A program made the translations under genes and the position numbers. From Pedobacter hiemivivus (lineage in GTDB: Bacteria > Bacteroidota > Bacteroidia > Sphingobacteriales > Sphingobacteriaceae), in the NCBI RefSeq assembly GCF_004331685.1, contig NZ_SJSM01000013.1:62001-126000 (forward strand): a DNA stretch of 64,000 nucleotides, read 5' to 3'. Below are positions 49,533 through 58,121 of this stretch, one piece after another. Under the pieces are notes generated by a model. The model saw only the letters and a program-made list of their open reading frames with translations. It was not told the origin of the DNA and did no database searches. Every line of letters begins with the position of its first letter. The stretch's first letter is position 1.

Positions 49533-50563
49533 AGAGAATGAGGTTGCGATGAAGCTCTGACTTTAATATGGGTGGGTAGCATAATCGTTTCGTAACCATC
49601 GTCAAGGTTTTTTCTTTCAATCAGGGAGATTAGTTTCTCAGCAGCAAGCTGACCAATCTCGAAAGCTGGCTGATGTACTGTACTCAAAGCTGGGTTCATT
49701 GCATCAGCCAGTTCTGTATTGGTAAAGCCTATCAATGCCACATCGTCAGGGATTTTATAACCCAATTTATTCAACCATACTAAACATCTGGTGCTGATTT
49801 GATCAGTCGCTGTAAAAATAGCATCTGGCTTATCTGCTAAATTCATATAATATTTTATGGCCTGTTCCAGGTCTTCATTCAACTTGTTTGCATCCGTATA
49901 ATTGCAGGAACGCAACAATTCAGGTCTGTATTTTATTCCACTATCTTCAAGCGCTTGTTTATAGCCGTTTAAACGGTCTGTAGCAATGCTAAGAATTGTA
50001 TTTGTATTTAAGTGCGCAATGTTTTTGTAGCCGTTATGAATTAAGTGCATAGTCGCATCGTAAGCACCCTTGAAATTGTCAGCGCCAACTTTATGTGTAT
50101 TAACCTGATCAATTAAGCGATCAAAAAGAACTACTGGTAAACCTGAAGCCTGTAAAGAATTCAGGTAACTAAAGTTTATCGTTTCATAAGCCGGAGAGAT
50201 CAGTATTCCATCAACGCCACCCGCATAAAGCAATTCAATACAGGCAGTTTCCAGTTTTTCGGATTCCTTGCTTTGCATGATAATGATCTGATAAGATTTA
50301 TCACTACTCGCTTTATGTATTCCATCCAACATCTGGGAAATTACATTATTATCTAAAGAACATACTACCACACCAATAGATCTGCTTTTGCCTTCTTTTA
50401 GGCCCTTAGCCATTCTATTGGGTGAATAATGATGCTGTTTAGCATAATCTAAAACCTTTTTCTTCGTCTCGGAGCCAATTTCATGACTATCATTTAAAGC
50501 CTTTGAAATTGTAGAAATAGATAAATTAAGCGCTTTAGCAATATCTCTTAATGTAACGGTCAT
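49529..50563 (-). CDS. LacI-family regulator of the uxu/kdg genes
   Basis: The 344-residue regulator has an N-terminal HTH (TLRDIAKALNLSISTISKAL) with the hinge helix (NRMAKGLKEGKSRS) and a sugar-binding effector domain (IGVVVCSLDNN, LIGFTNTELADAMNPALST, PAFEIGQLAAEKLI). It is convergent with uxuA and very close to the hexuronate cluster. The AACGATTKCGTAAATATTT motif found in two uronate promoter regions is a candidate target, but I cannot prove which regulator binds it. Confidence 0.92.
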   Translation of the reverse strand: MTVTLRDIAKALNLSISTISKALNDSHEIGSETKKKVLDYAKQHHYSPNRMAKGLKEGKSRSIGVVVCSLDNNVISQMLDGIHKASSDKSYQIIIMQSKESEKLETACIELLYAGGVDGILISPAYETINFSYLNSLQASGLPVVLFDRLIDQVNTHKVGADNFKGAYDATMHLIHNGYKNIAHLNTNTILSIATDRLNGYKQALEDSGIKYRPELLRSCNYTDANKLNEDLEQAIKYYMNLADKPDAIFTATDQISTRCLVWLNKLGYKIPDDVALIGFTNTELADAMNPALSTVHQPAFEIGQLAAEKLISLIERKNLDDGYETIMLPTHIKVRASSQPHSL

Positions 50564-50687
50564 ACTCTTCCTCTTTAAATAGAAACGCTAATTTGCGATT
50601 ATTAAGGCGATAAGCTTAAATTTATTTTAATAAATCATTTATTGACAAATGAATGATGGATTCTTGAATAACTGTTTTTACATTTGC

Positions 50688-50700
50688 TTAACGGTGTTAG
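50688..50700. promoter_or_regulatory. TetR-like operator, site 1
   Basis: TTAACGGTGTTAG is an imperfect 13-bp dyad, with the extended CTTAACGGTGTTAGATTAT shared with two later sites. It lies 28 bases before the tetR-like start codon. Confidence 0.55.
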
Positions 50701-50727
50701 ATTATTTATACATCTTGACAAAATGTA

Positions 50728-51330
50728 ATGGGAAGTAAAGAACGCATACAAAGGCTAAAAGAAGAAACGAGGACCAATATCCTTGAAGCAGCCTTACAAA
50801 TCGTTAAAGAGGATGGCTGGCAAGCGCTAAGCATGAGAAAAATTGCAGATAAGATAGAGTATACAGCCCCAATTATTTACGAGTATTTTACCAATAAAGA
50901 AGGAATCTTACTTGAATTAACCCGACAGGGGTACATATTACTTGGTAAAAATGTTAAAGCTGCTAAAGGCAAATACGAAAAAACTGAGGAACAATTGGAA
51001 GCCATGTGGACTGCCTACTGGAATTTTGCCTTTAAACACAAAGAGTATTACCAGTTAATGTTCGGCGTAGATATGGTTTGCTGCGAACAAAAGAAAGCAA
51101 AGGTGCCGGAAATGGAGTTTCTGGATAATTTGTTTTTTGACACCATTAAAGACCTGATGAAAGCTGAACAGCCAGAAGAAGGGGTAATATGCAGGAAGTA
51201 TTATACTTTTTGGTCTATTATACATGGTCTGATCTCTATCAATATGGTAAATAAAGGAAGAGACGAAGAGATGAATCAGCATATTTTAAAAGACGCTTTA
51301 AAAGGTATTATTAAATACATAAACGATTAA
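50728..51330 (+). CDS. TetR/AcrR-family repressor
   Basis: The 200-residue regulator has the N-terminal HTH (TNILEAALQIVKEDGWQALS, then MRKIADKIEYTAPIIYEYFT) followed by a ligand-binding C-terminal helical domain with aromatic residues (AMWTAYWNFAFKHKEYYQLM). It is encoded immediately before an RND efflux operon and is separated from it by its own terminator. Its probable binding site occurs three times: once before its own gene and twice around the start of the efflux adaptor gene. It probably represses both itself and the pump; the inducer is unknown. Confidence 0.92.
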   Translation: MGSKERIQRLKEETRTNILEAALQIVKEDGWQALSMRKIADKIEYTAPIIYEYFTNKEGILLELTRQGYILLGKNVKAAKGKYEKTEEQLEAMWTAYWNFAFKHKEYYQLMFGVDMVCCEQKKAKVPEMEFLDNLFFDTIKDLMKAEQPEEGVICRKYYTFWSIIHGLISINMVNKGRDEEMNQHILKDALKGIIKYIND

Positions 51331-51337
51331 TTTTTTG

Positions 51338-51364
51338 CAGGCTTTACAAGAAAGCCTGTTTTTT
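51338..51364 (+). terminator. Terminator of the tetR-like gene
   Basis: CAGGCTTT and AAAGCCTG form an 8-bp stem with an ACAAG loop, followed by seven Ts. It separates the regulator from the efflux operon. Confidence 0.85.
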
Positions 51365-51375
51365 TCTAGAACTAC

Positions 51376-51388
51376 TTAACACTGTTAA
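51376..51388. promoter_or_regulatory. TetR-like operator, site 2
   Basis: TTAACACTGTTAA is a perfect odd palindrome. With flanks CTTAAC, then TGTTAAATCA, it matches sites 1 and 3. It lies 45 bases before the adaptor start codon. Confidence 0.6.
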
Positions 51389-51433
51389 ATCACTTACATA
51401 CGTTATAATCATAAATTAATAAAATCAATTCTC

Positions 51434-52636
51434 ATGAAATATAAATCCTTTTACCCATTATTACTTAACGCTGTTAGATCATCTAATAACGTTGCAAAGG
51501 CAATAGCCCTGATATTTGCCCTTTTTTTATATAGTTGCACTAGTAAAACTCCTCAGGCTGCAGCACCTGCACCACCAGCTTTACCGGTAGCAAGTGTAAC
51601 TTCAGGTACAGAGACAACCTTTCAAGAGTATCCAGCTGCTATAGAGGGTACTGTTAATGTTGAAGTTCGACCTCAGGTTAGCGGAAGCTTAGAGAAAGTG
51701 TATGTTGATGAAGGTGCCTTTGTAAATGCCGGGCAGCCGATATTTAAAATTAATGATCAACAATATCGTGCCTCTTTAAATAATGCAGTTGCAGCACAGC
51801 ATTCGGCAGAAGCTGCTTTGATTAACGCACAGTTAGAAGTAGAGCGTTTAACGCCACTGGTTCAGAATAAAGTAATCTCTGAATTTCAGTTAAAATCAGC
51901 CAAAGCTACCGCACAAGTTGCAAAAGCGAATATAGAGCAGGCAAAAGCAAACGTGTCTACAGCTTCTATAAACCTTGGCTATACACTAATTAAAGCTCCT
52001 GTAAGTGGTTATATCGGCCGATTAGCTAAAAAACAAGGTAGCTTGGTGGCCCCAGCTGATGTGGATGCCCTGACTCAATTGTCGGATGTGCATGATGTAC
52101 ATGTATATTTTGCGCTTGGCGAAAAGGATTTTGTGAACTTTAAAGAACAATATCCCGGACAAACGCTAAATGATAAGATCAAACAACTACCTGCAGTAAA
52201 ATTGATTCTGGCGGACAATACTGAATATGCCAGGTTAGGAAAAATAGATGTCATAGATGGTCAGTTTGATAAAACTACAGGTGCCATTACGGTACGGGCC
52301 AAATTCCCTAATCCACAAGGCTTATTAAGATCAGGCAATACCGGAAAAATACGATTGAGCTTGCAACACGACAATATGCTTGTGGTGCCACAGATTGCTA
52401 CGATAGAAGTGCAGGATAAGATATTCGTATTTGCACTTGCAGATAGCAACAAGGTTAAAAAACAAGCCATTACTGTAATTGGTAAAACAGGAACCAATTA
52501 CCTGGTAAAGGATGGTATAAAAGCCGGTGATCAGATTGTGTTAAGTGGTCTAGACCGCCTACAGGAGGGCGCAGTGATTGCGCCACAAAGAGCACTGACA
52601 AAGTCGCTAAAAACTAATTACACTTTAAAACATTAA
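51434..52636 (+). CDS. RND efflux periplasmic adaptor (AcrA/MexA-like)
   Basis: This 400-residue lipoprotein has a signal peptide with the lipobox LYSC (Cys at residue 35). The membrane-fusion-protein order follows: beta-barrel/lipoyl part (VNVEVRPQVSGSLEKVYVDE), an alpha-helical hairpin (about 105-180), the second lipoyl half (YTLIKAPVSGYIGRLAKKQG), and beta-barrel and membrane-proximal domains to the end. It links the inner-membrane pump to the outer-membrane channel. The pump gene begins 5 bases downstream. The signal-peptide region overlaps a TetR-like operator. Confidence 0.94.
   Translation: MKYKSFYPLLLNAVRSSNNVAKAIALIFALFLYSCTSKTPQAAAPAPPALPVASVTSGTETTFQEYPAAIEGTVNVEVRPQVSGSLEKVYVDEGAFVNAGQPIFKINDQQYRASLNNAVAAQHSAEAALINAQLEVERLTPLVQNKVISEFQLKSAKATAQVAKANIEQAKANVSTASINLGYTLIKAPVSGYIGRLAKKQGSLVAPADVDALTQLSDVHDVHVYFALGEKDFVNFKEQYPGQTLNDKIKQLPAVKLILADNTEYARLGKIDVIDGQFDKTTGAITVRAKFPNPQGLLRSGNTGKIRLSLQHDNMLVVPQIATIEVQDKIFVFALADSNKVKKQAITVIGKTGTNYLVKDGIKAGDQIVLSGLDRLQEGAVIAPQRALTKSLKTNYTLKH
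51465..51477. promoter_or_regulatory. TetR-like operator, site 3 (inside the adaptor coding start)
   Basis: TTAACGCTGTTAG, extended to CTTAACGCTGTTAGATCAT, matches the other two sites but lies within codons 11-15 of the adaptor gene. Confidence 0.5.
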
Positions 52637-52641
52637 CAATC

Positions 52642-55600
52642 ATGTTCAAAATATTTATACAAAGGCCGGTGTTGGCTACTGTAATCTCCATCTTATTGGT
52701 CATACTTGGAGTATTAAGCCTTACTAAATTACCCTTACAGCAGTTTCCGGATATTGCACCGCCTTCTGTATTGGTTACGGCCAATTACCCTGGTGCCAAT
52801 GCCGAAACCGTGCTACGCTCTGTGGCGCCATCATTGGAAGAATCCATCAATGGTGTCGAAAACATGAGTTACATGAGTTCAACAGCCAGTAACGACGGTA
52901 CTTTGGCCATCACCGTTTATTTTAAGCTAGGAACGGATCCGGATCAGGCTGCTGTAAACGTACAAAATCGTGTTACACAAGCAACCAGTCAATTGCCATC
53001 GGAAGTTGTACAGCAAGGGATCATTACGGCGAAACAGCAAAATAGCTTTATCATGGCTATCGGAATGTACACCGAGGATGAAAGTAAATACGATCAGACT
53101 TTCATAGCCAACTATGCACAAATAAACATTATACCTGAAATCAAACGTATTCCCGGTGTAGGATCTGCCAGTATATTTGGTGGTGTTAAGGATTACTCGA
53201 TGCGGATTTGGTTAAATCCAACTCAAATGGCAAGCTATAAAATCACACCTAATGAAGTGATGGCTGCGATACAAGATAAAAGTTTAGAAGCTGCACCCGG
53301 ACGTTTTGGAGAACGTAGCAATGAGGTTTTTGAATATGTAATTAAATATAAAGGCAAACTTACAAAACCAGAAGAATACGAAAATATAGCGATCCGATCT
53401 AATTCAGATGGTTCCGTATTGCATTTAAAGGATGTAGGCAGAGTTGAATTTGGCGCTTATTCCTATAACAGTCTTACCCGTTTGAATGGTAAAAAAGGGG
53501 TTGTGCTAGGAATTATTCAATTAGCAGGTTCTAATGCTAATGAAATCCAGATCGCCATCAACAAACTGATGGAGAAATCAGCTAAAGATTTTCCTGCAGG
53601 TGTGAAGCACAATATATTTTACAGTACAAAAGTAGCGCTCGATCAATCTATTGAACAAGTTGTACACACACTTATCGAGGCATTTATCCTGGTATTCATC
53701 GTTGTATTTATATTCCTTCAGGATTTTAGATCGACATTAATCCCTGCCATTGCTGTTCCCGTGGCTATTTTGGGTACTTTCTTCTTTATGCAGCTCTTTG
53801 GTTTCTCTATTAACCTGCTCACTTTATTTGCGTTGGTACTTGCCATAGGTATTGTGGTAGATGATGCGATTGTAGTCGTCGAGGCCGTACACGCTAAAAT
53901 GGAACATAAACACATAGGTGCAAAACAAGCCACTCATGAGGCCATGCATGAGATCAGTGGAGCTATCATTTCCATTACCTTAGTGATGTCCGCTGTATTT
54001 TTACCTGTAGGATTCCTCGAAGGTTCAACAGGTGTTTTCTACAGGCAGTTCGCTTTTACTATGGCGACCGCAATTATTATATCCGCCATTAATGCCTTAA
54101 CCTTAAGTCCAGCCTTGGCAGCTTTGTTTTTAAAGAGTAACCACACAGGTCAAGCAGAAGGCACTAAAAAAGGCTTTAAAGAGAAATTCTTCGCTGGATT
54201 TAATAGCAGCTTCAATGCAATGACCAATAGATATGTTAATGGTTTGCGTTTCCTAATCAAAAACAAAGTAGTAAGTATTGGTGCATTGGCCATTATTATA
54301 TTGGCTACAATCTGGTTGGTTCGTACTACACCTACAGGCTTTATTCCAACAGAAGATCAAGGTTTCGTGGCTATAGCCGTAAATACGCCTTCAGGAACTT
54401 CATTAGATGGTACAGCTAAGGTTATGCAACAGGCGGAAACAGAACTACGTTCTTTGGATGCATCAAGATTTGTGACTGCAATAACAGGATTTAACTTACT
54501 AACCTCATCAACTAGCCCTTCATCAGCAGTAGTTTTTGTACTGTTAAAGCCTACTAAAGAAAGAGGAAAGGTTCAAGACATCAATGCAATCATGGAGGTG
54601 ATCAGAGGTAAGTTAGGTGCCATAAGTGGCGGTAGTTTCTTCGTTTTTAGCTTTCCAACGGTTCCCGGTTTTAGTAACGTAGAAGCCTTGGATCTTGTCT
54701 TACAAGATAAAACAGGTGGTAAACTGGATAAATTTAGTGGAATAGCCAATAATTTTATTGGGGAGTTGATGAAACGCAAAGAAATTGCTGTAGCCTTTAC
54801 CACTTTTAAAGCTGATTATCCGCAATTGCAATTAGAAGTAGATGATGAGAAAGCAAATCAATTGGGCGTTAATGTGCGTGATATTTTACAAACCATGCAA
54901 GCTTATTTTGGTAGTGCTCAAGCTTCAGATTTTAATCGTTTTGGTAAGTATTACCGTGTATTGGTTCAGGCAGATATCGCAGATAGGGCAGATCCATCTG
55001 CAATAGACCGCGTGTTTGTTAAAAACAAGACAGGGGAGATGGTACCTATAAAAACATTGGTAAAATTATCCCGTGTTTATGGATCGGAAACAGCATCTCG
55101 CTACAACCTTTTTAACTCCATTCAGGTAAATGCCATTCCAAAACCAGGCTATAGTTCTGGTGATGCCATTAATGCAATACAGGAAGTTGCTAAAGAGCAA
55201 TTGCCAGCAGGTTATGGATTTGAATTTTCTGGGCAAACCAGGGAAGAAATGTCTTCAAACGGGCAATCTACCGTTGTATTTATGCTGTGTTTAATATTTG
55301 TATACTTCTTATTGGCAGCGCAATATGAAAGCTATATTTTACCCTTAGCAGTTATATTATCTGTTCCAACCGGAGTATTAGGTGTGTTCGTGACCATTGG
55401 TTTAACTGGTATAGAAAACAACATTTATGTACAGGTTGCATTAATCATGCTCATCGGACTACTCGCTAAGAATGCTATTTTGATTGTCGAATTTGCCATA
55501 CAGCGTCGCAAGGCAGGTTTGTCATTGGTTAACGCTGCTTTAGATGCTGCAAGACTGAGATTACGCCCAATTCTGATGACTTCATTAGCGTTTGTTGTAG

Positions 55601-55833
55601 GATTGTTTCCAATGAGTATCGCTACAGGACCATCAGCTCAAGGTAATCACTCCATCAGTATTGGCGCTGCAGGGGGAATGGTCTCTGGTGTAATTCTTGG
55701 ACTGATGCTGATCCCTGTATTGTTTGTCATCTTCCAGAATTTACAAGAAAAAGTATCAGGAAAGCCTTTACAGGATGAAAACAATCATCAACCCGAAGTG
55801 ATCAAGGTAGATTCAGAGATAATATATTCTTAA
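52642..55833 (+). CDS. RND multidrug efflux permease (AcrB/MexB-like)
   Basis: The 1063-residue inner-membrane protein begins with the usual MFKIFIQRPVLATVISILLV. It has about 12 membrane helices in two halves with large periplasmic loops. The proton-relay motif AIGIVVDDAIVVVEAV in helix 4 has the paired Asp residues, and Lys is seen in GLLAKNAILIVEFAI of helix 10. Internal repeat of the two halves is clear (VLALAIGIVVDDAI against ALIMLIGLLAKNAIL). It is proton-driven and probably expels drugs, dyes or detergents, as the HAE-1 group does. Confidence 0.97.
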   Translation: MFKIFIQRPVLATVISILLVILGVLSLTKLPLQQFPDIAPPSVLVTANYPGANAETVLRSVAPSLEESINGVENMSYMSSTASNDGTLAITVYFKLGTDPDQAAVNVQNRVTQATSQLPSEVVQQGIITAKQQNSFIMAIGMYTEDESKYDQTFIANYAQINIIPEIKRIPGVGSASIFGGVKDYSMRIWLNPTQMASYKITPNEVMAAIQDKSLEAAPGRFGERSNEVFEYVIKYKGKLTKPEEYENIAIRSNSDGSVLHLKDVGRVEFGAYSYNSLTRLNGKKGVVLGIIQLAGSNANEIQIAINKLMEKSAKDFPAGVKHNIFYSTKVALDQSIEQVVHTLIEAFILVFIVVFIFLQDFRSTLIPAIAVPVAILGTFFFMQLFGFSINLLTLFALVLAIGIVVDDAIVVVEAVHAKMEHKHIGAKQATHEAMHEISGAIISITLVMSAVFLPVGFLEGSTGVFYRQFAFTMATAIIISAINALTLSPALAALFLKSNHTGQAEGTKKGFKEKFFAGFNSSFNAMTNRYVNGLRFLIKNKVVSIGALAIIILATIWLVRTTPTGFIPTEDQGFVAIAVNTPSGTSLDGTAKVMQQAETELRSLDASRFVTAITGFNLLTSSTSPSSAVVFVLLKPTKERGKVQDINAIMEVIRGKLGAISGGSFFVFSFPTVPGFSNVEALDLVLQDKTGGKLDKFSGIANNFIGELMKRKEIAVAFTTFKADYPQLQLEVDDEKANQLGVNVRDILQTMQAYFGSAQASDFNRFGKYYRVLVQADIADRADPSAIDRVFVKNKTGEMVPIKTLVKLSRVYGSETASRYNLFNSIQVNAIPKPGYSSGDAINAIQEVAKEQLPAGYGFEFSGQTREEMSSNGQSTVVFMLCLIFVYFLLAAQYESYILPLAVILSVPTGVLGVFVTIGLTGIENNIYVQVALIMLIGLLAKNAILIVEFAIQRRKAGLSLVNAALDAARLRLRPILMTSLAFVVGLFPMSIATGPSAQGNHSISIGAAGGMVSGVILGLMLIPVLFVIFQNLQEKVSGKPLQDENNHQPEVIKVDSEIIYS

Positions 55834-55857
55834 TCATTTAAATAATAATAAGATAAA

Positions 55858-57267
55858 ATGAACACATATAGAAATACATTAGCTGCTTTATTCGTTTTGC
55901 TGGTGCTTGCTGGATGTAAAGTATCAAAAGATACAGCATTGCCCATCAAAGCAATCCCTGAAAAATTTAGGGATGCCCAAGGGCAGGATTCATTAAGCAT
56001 TGCTGATCAGACTATAAAAGATTTTTTTAAAGAAGAAGAACTAAGAAACCTTGTAGATACAGCTTTAGTAAGAAACTATGATTTGCAGATTGCCCTCAAA
56101 AACATGGAATCCGCACAGCAATTACTGAAGCAATCAAAGTTAGGCAATATACCACAGGTAGATTTGCAAATAACAGGTAGTTCGAATCGTCCTTCAGATA
56201 ACAGTTTAAATGGCTTAAGTACCAGCCAGTTTTTAAAAACAACTCACGTCGAAGACTTCAATGCGAATGTGGGGTTAAGGTGGGAAGCAGACATCTGGGG
56301 TAAAATAAAGGGTGAGAAACAAGCTGCTTTGGCAACCTATTTACAAACGGAGGAGGCAAAAAAAGCCATCCAGACTCAGTTGATAGCCAGTGTTGCTCAG
56401 GGATATTACAGATTGCTAATGATGGATGCACAGATTGCTATTGCTAAAAAGAACTTGGCTTTAAGTGATAGTACTTTAAGAATTATCCATTTACAGTTTG
56501 ATGCCGGACAGGTAACATCGCTTGCTATTCAGCAAGCTAAAGCTCAACAGTTGGTGGCTGCACAGTTGATTCCTAAATTTGAGCAAGATATAACGATCCA
56601 GGAGAATGCCCTGCGAGTATTAACTGGACGATTACCAGGAAGTGTTGATCGTTTGGCAAGCTTGGAAAAAAGCGATGTCATTAGTCAGGTTTCTGCGGGA
56701 TATCCTACAGCCATGGTGAGCAGACGTCCAGACGTTAAAAGTGCCGAATTGTCTCTAAACATTGCCAATGCTAAAGTCGGTATTGCTAAAGCAAGTCTCT
56801 ATCCATCCTTAAGTATTACTGCAAGTGCAGGCCTTAATTCATTTAAAGCCAGTAATTGGTTTAATATACCAGCATCATTATTTGGTGTGGTAGCAGGAGG
56901 GATTACACAACCGCTTCTTCAGGGCAGACAATTAAAAACGCAATATGAAGTAGCCAAAATTGAAAGAGAAAAAACGGTAATTCAATTCCGTCAATCCGTA
57001 CTGAATGCGGTTGCAGAAGTTTCTGACGAATTGGTGAAGATTGAGAAATTAAAACAGCAATACGACATTTCGAAAGATAAAGTAAACACCCTGCAGCAAG
57101 CAGTTAGAAACGCCAACCTATTATTCAAAAGTGGAATGGCCAATTACCTTGAGGTGATTACTGCTCAAAGTAATTCACTGCAAAGTGAGCTTGAGCTAAC
57201 CACCATTAAAACGGCACAACTTAACGCTAGAGTGGAACTTTACCGCGCATTAGGAGGGGGATTATAA
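55858..57267 (+). CDS. Outer-membrane efflux lipoprotein (TolC/OprM-like)
   Basis: The 469-residue protein is a lipoprotein with the lipobox LAGC (Cys about residue 20). It has the two internal repeats of the outer-membrane-factor family (NodT/OprM type). The helical repeats include LVDTALVRNYDLQIALKNME, VGLRWEADIWGKIKGEK, DVKSAELSLNIANAKVGIAK and the final NLLFKSGMANYLEVITAQSN. It forms the channel of the tripartite pump. It follows the permease by 24 bases. No clear terminator is seen after it. Confidence 0.94.
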   Translation: MNTYRNTLAALFVLLVLAGCKVSKDTALPIKAIPEKFRDAQGQDSLSIADQTIKDFFKEEELRNLVDTALVRNYDLQIALKNMESAQQLLKQSKLGNIPQVDLQITGSSNRPSDNSLNGLSTSQFLKTTHVEDFNANVGLRWEADIWGKIKGEKQAALATYLQTEEAKKAIQTQLIASVAQGYYRLLMMDAQIAIAKKNLALSDSTLRIIHLQFDAGQVTSLAIQQAKAQQLVAAQLIPKFEQDITIQENALRVLTGRLPGSVDRLASLEKSDVISQVSAGYPTAMVSRRPDVKSAELSLNIANAKVGIAKASLYPSLSITASAGLNSFKASNWFNIPASLFGVVAGGITQPLLQGRQLKTQYEVAKIEREKTVIQFRQSVLNAVAEVSDELVKIEKLKQQYDISKDKVNTLQQAVRNANLLFKSGMANYLEVITAQSNSLQSELELTTIKTAQLNARVELYRALGGGL

Positions 57268-57668
57268 GGGGGATTTTTTCGATATCACACAATTGTTACC
57301 CGATTAATCAACCTTTGGGTATTTAGCTAAAACCAGGAATTATAATCAATAAATTATCAAATAAAAGCGATTTTTATGATAATTGAGATTGTAAGCCTGG
57401 TTTTACTGATAAAAGGGGCATTGTTTTATCTCATCTTGCTAGATCAGCAATTTACATTTATTGAATAAAATGATATGTTTGCAGCCGGATAAAAATCACA
57501 CCCGATAGGGTTGAGACTTATATGCCGTTAAACTTAAAGGTAAAATAGGAGTCAAAGCTGTATACGAAATGTAATATTTAAAGGGTATCACTTAAATTAC
57601 AGAATTGAATAACCTTGATATTAGAGGAAATACATAAGTTTGCTTACACATAAAAAAACAATTATAAA
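57268..57668. other. Intergenic region of about 400 bases
   Basis: I see no convincing gene. TATGTTTG at 57474-57481 is a -7 match for TAnnTTTG and may be the promoter of the following dsbD genes, although it is nearly 190 bases upstream of the start. A 30-codon hydrophobic frame at 57376-57468 is probably chance. Confidence 0.4.
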
Positions 57669-58115
57669 ATGAAAAACCTAATCTTGTTAACCGTTGGAAT
57701 ACTATTTAGCTTATCTGCAAGTAGTCAAATTTTGAAACCCGTAAAATGGAGTTATGCTGCAAAGAAAACTTCAAAAACTGAAGCTACTGTGTATCTTAAA
57801 GCTACTGTTGATGAGGGATGGCACCTTTACTCACAAAATATGGCTGATGGCGGTCCTGTGAAAACAAGCTTTACATTTGCACCTTCAAAAGCTTACAAAG
57901 CTGTAGGTAAAACAATTGAACCAAAAGGAATCACTAAGTTCGAGAAGTCGTTTGACATGAATGTTACTTACTTCGAGAAAACAGTTACTTTCCAACAAAA
58001 AGTTAAATTAACTGGTGCAACTGCAATTGTTAAAGGAACACTTGAGTTTATGGTATGTGATGATTCTCAATGTCTACCTCCAGAAACAGTTGAGTTCTCT
58101 ATTCCAGTAAAATAA
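57669..58115 (+). CDS. DsbD N-terminal domain protein (periplasmic)
   Basis: This 148-residue protein has a signal peptide (about 1-19, SASSQ). Its fold is that of the DsbD N-terminal domain, with ATVDEGWHLYSQNM and the redox pair in CDDSQC (Cys130 and Cys135). In E. coli this domain is part of one DsbD protein; here it is a separate gene directly followed (6 bases) by the membrane and thioredoxin parts. It passes electrons from the membrane unit to periplasmic thiol partners. Confidence 0.88.
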   Translation: MKNLILLTVGILFSLSASSQILKPVKWSYAAKKTSKTEATVYLKATVDEGWHLYSQNMADGGPVKTSFTFAPSKAYKAVGKTIEPKGITKFEKSFDMNVTYFEKTVTFQQKVKLTGATAIVKGTLEFMVCDDSQCLPPETVEFSIPVK

Positions 58116-58121
58116 GAAATA

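Noticed and set aside
57376..57468. 30-codon hydrophobic frame
   Set aside because: It is too short, in A+T-rich DNA where such frames arise by chance, and has no ribosome site or homology that I recognise.
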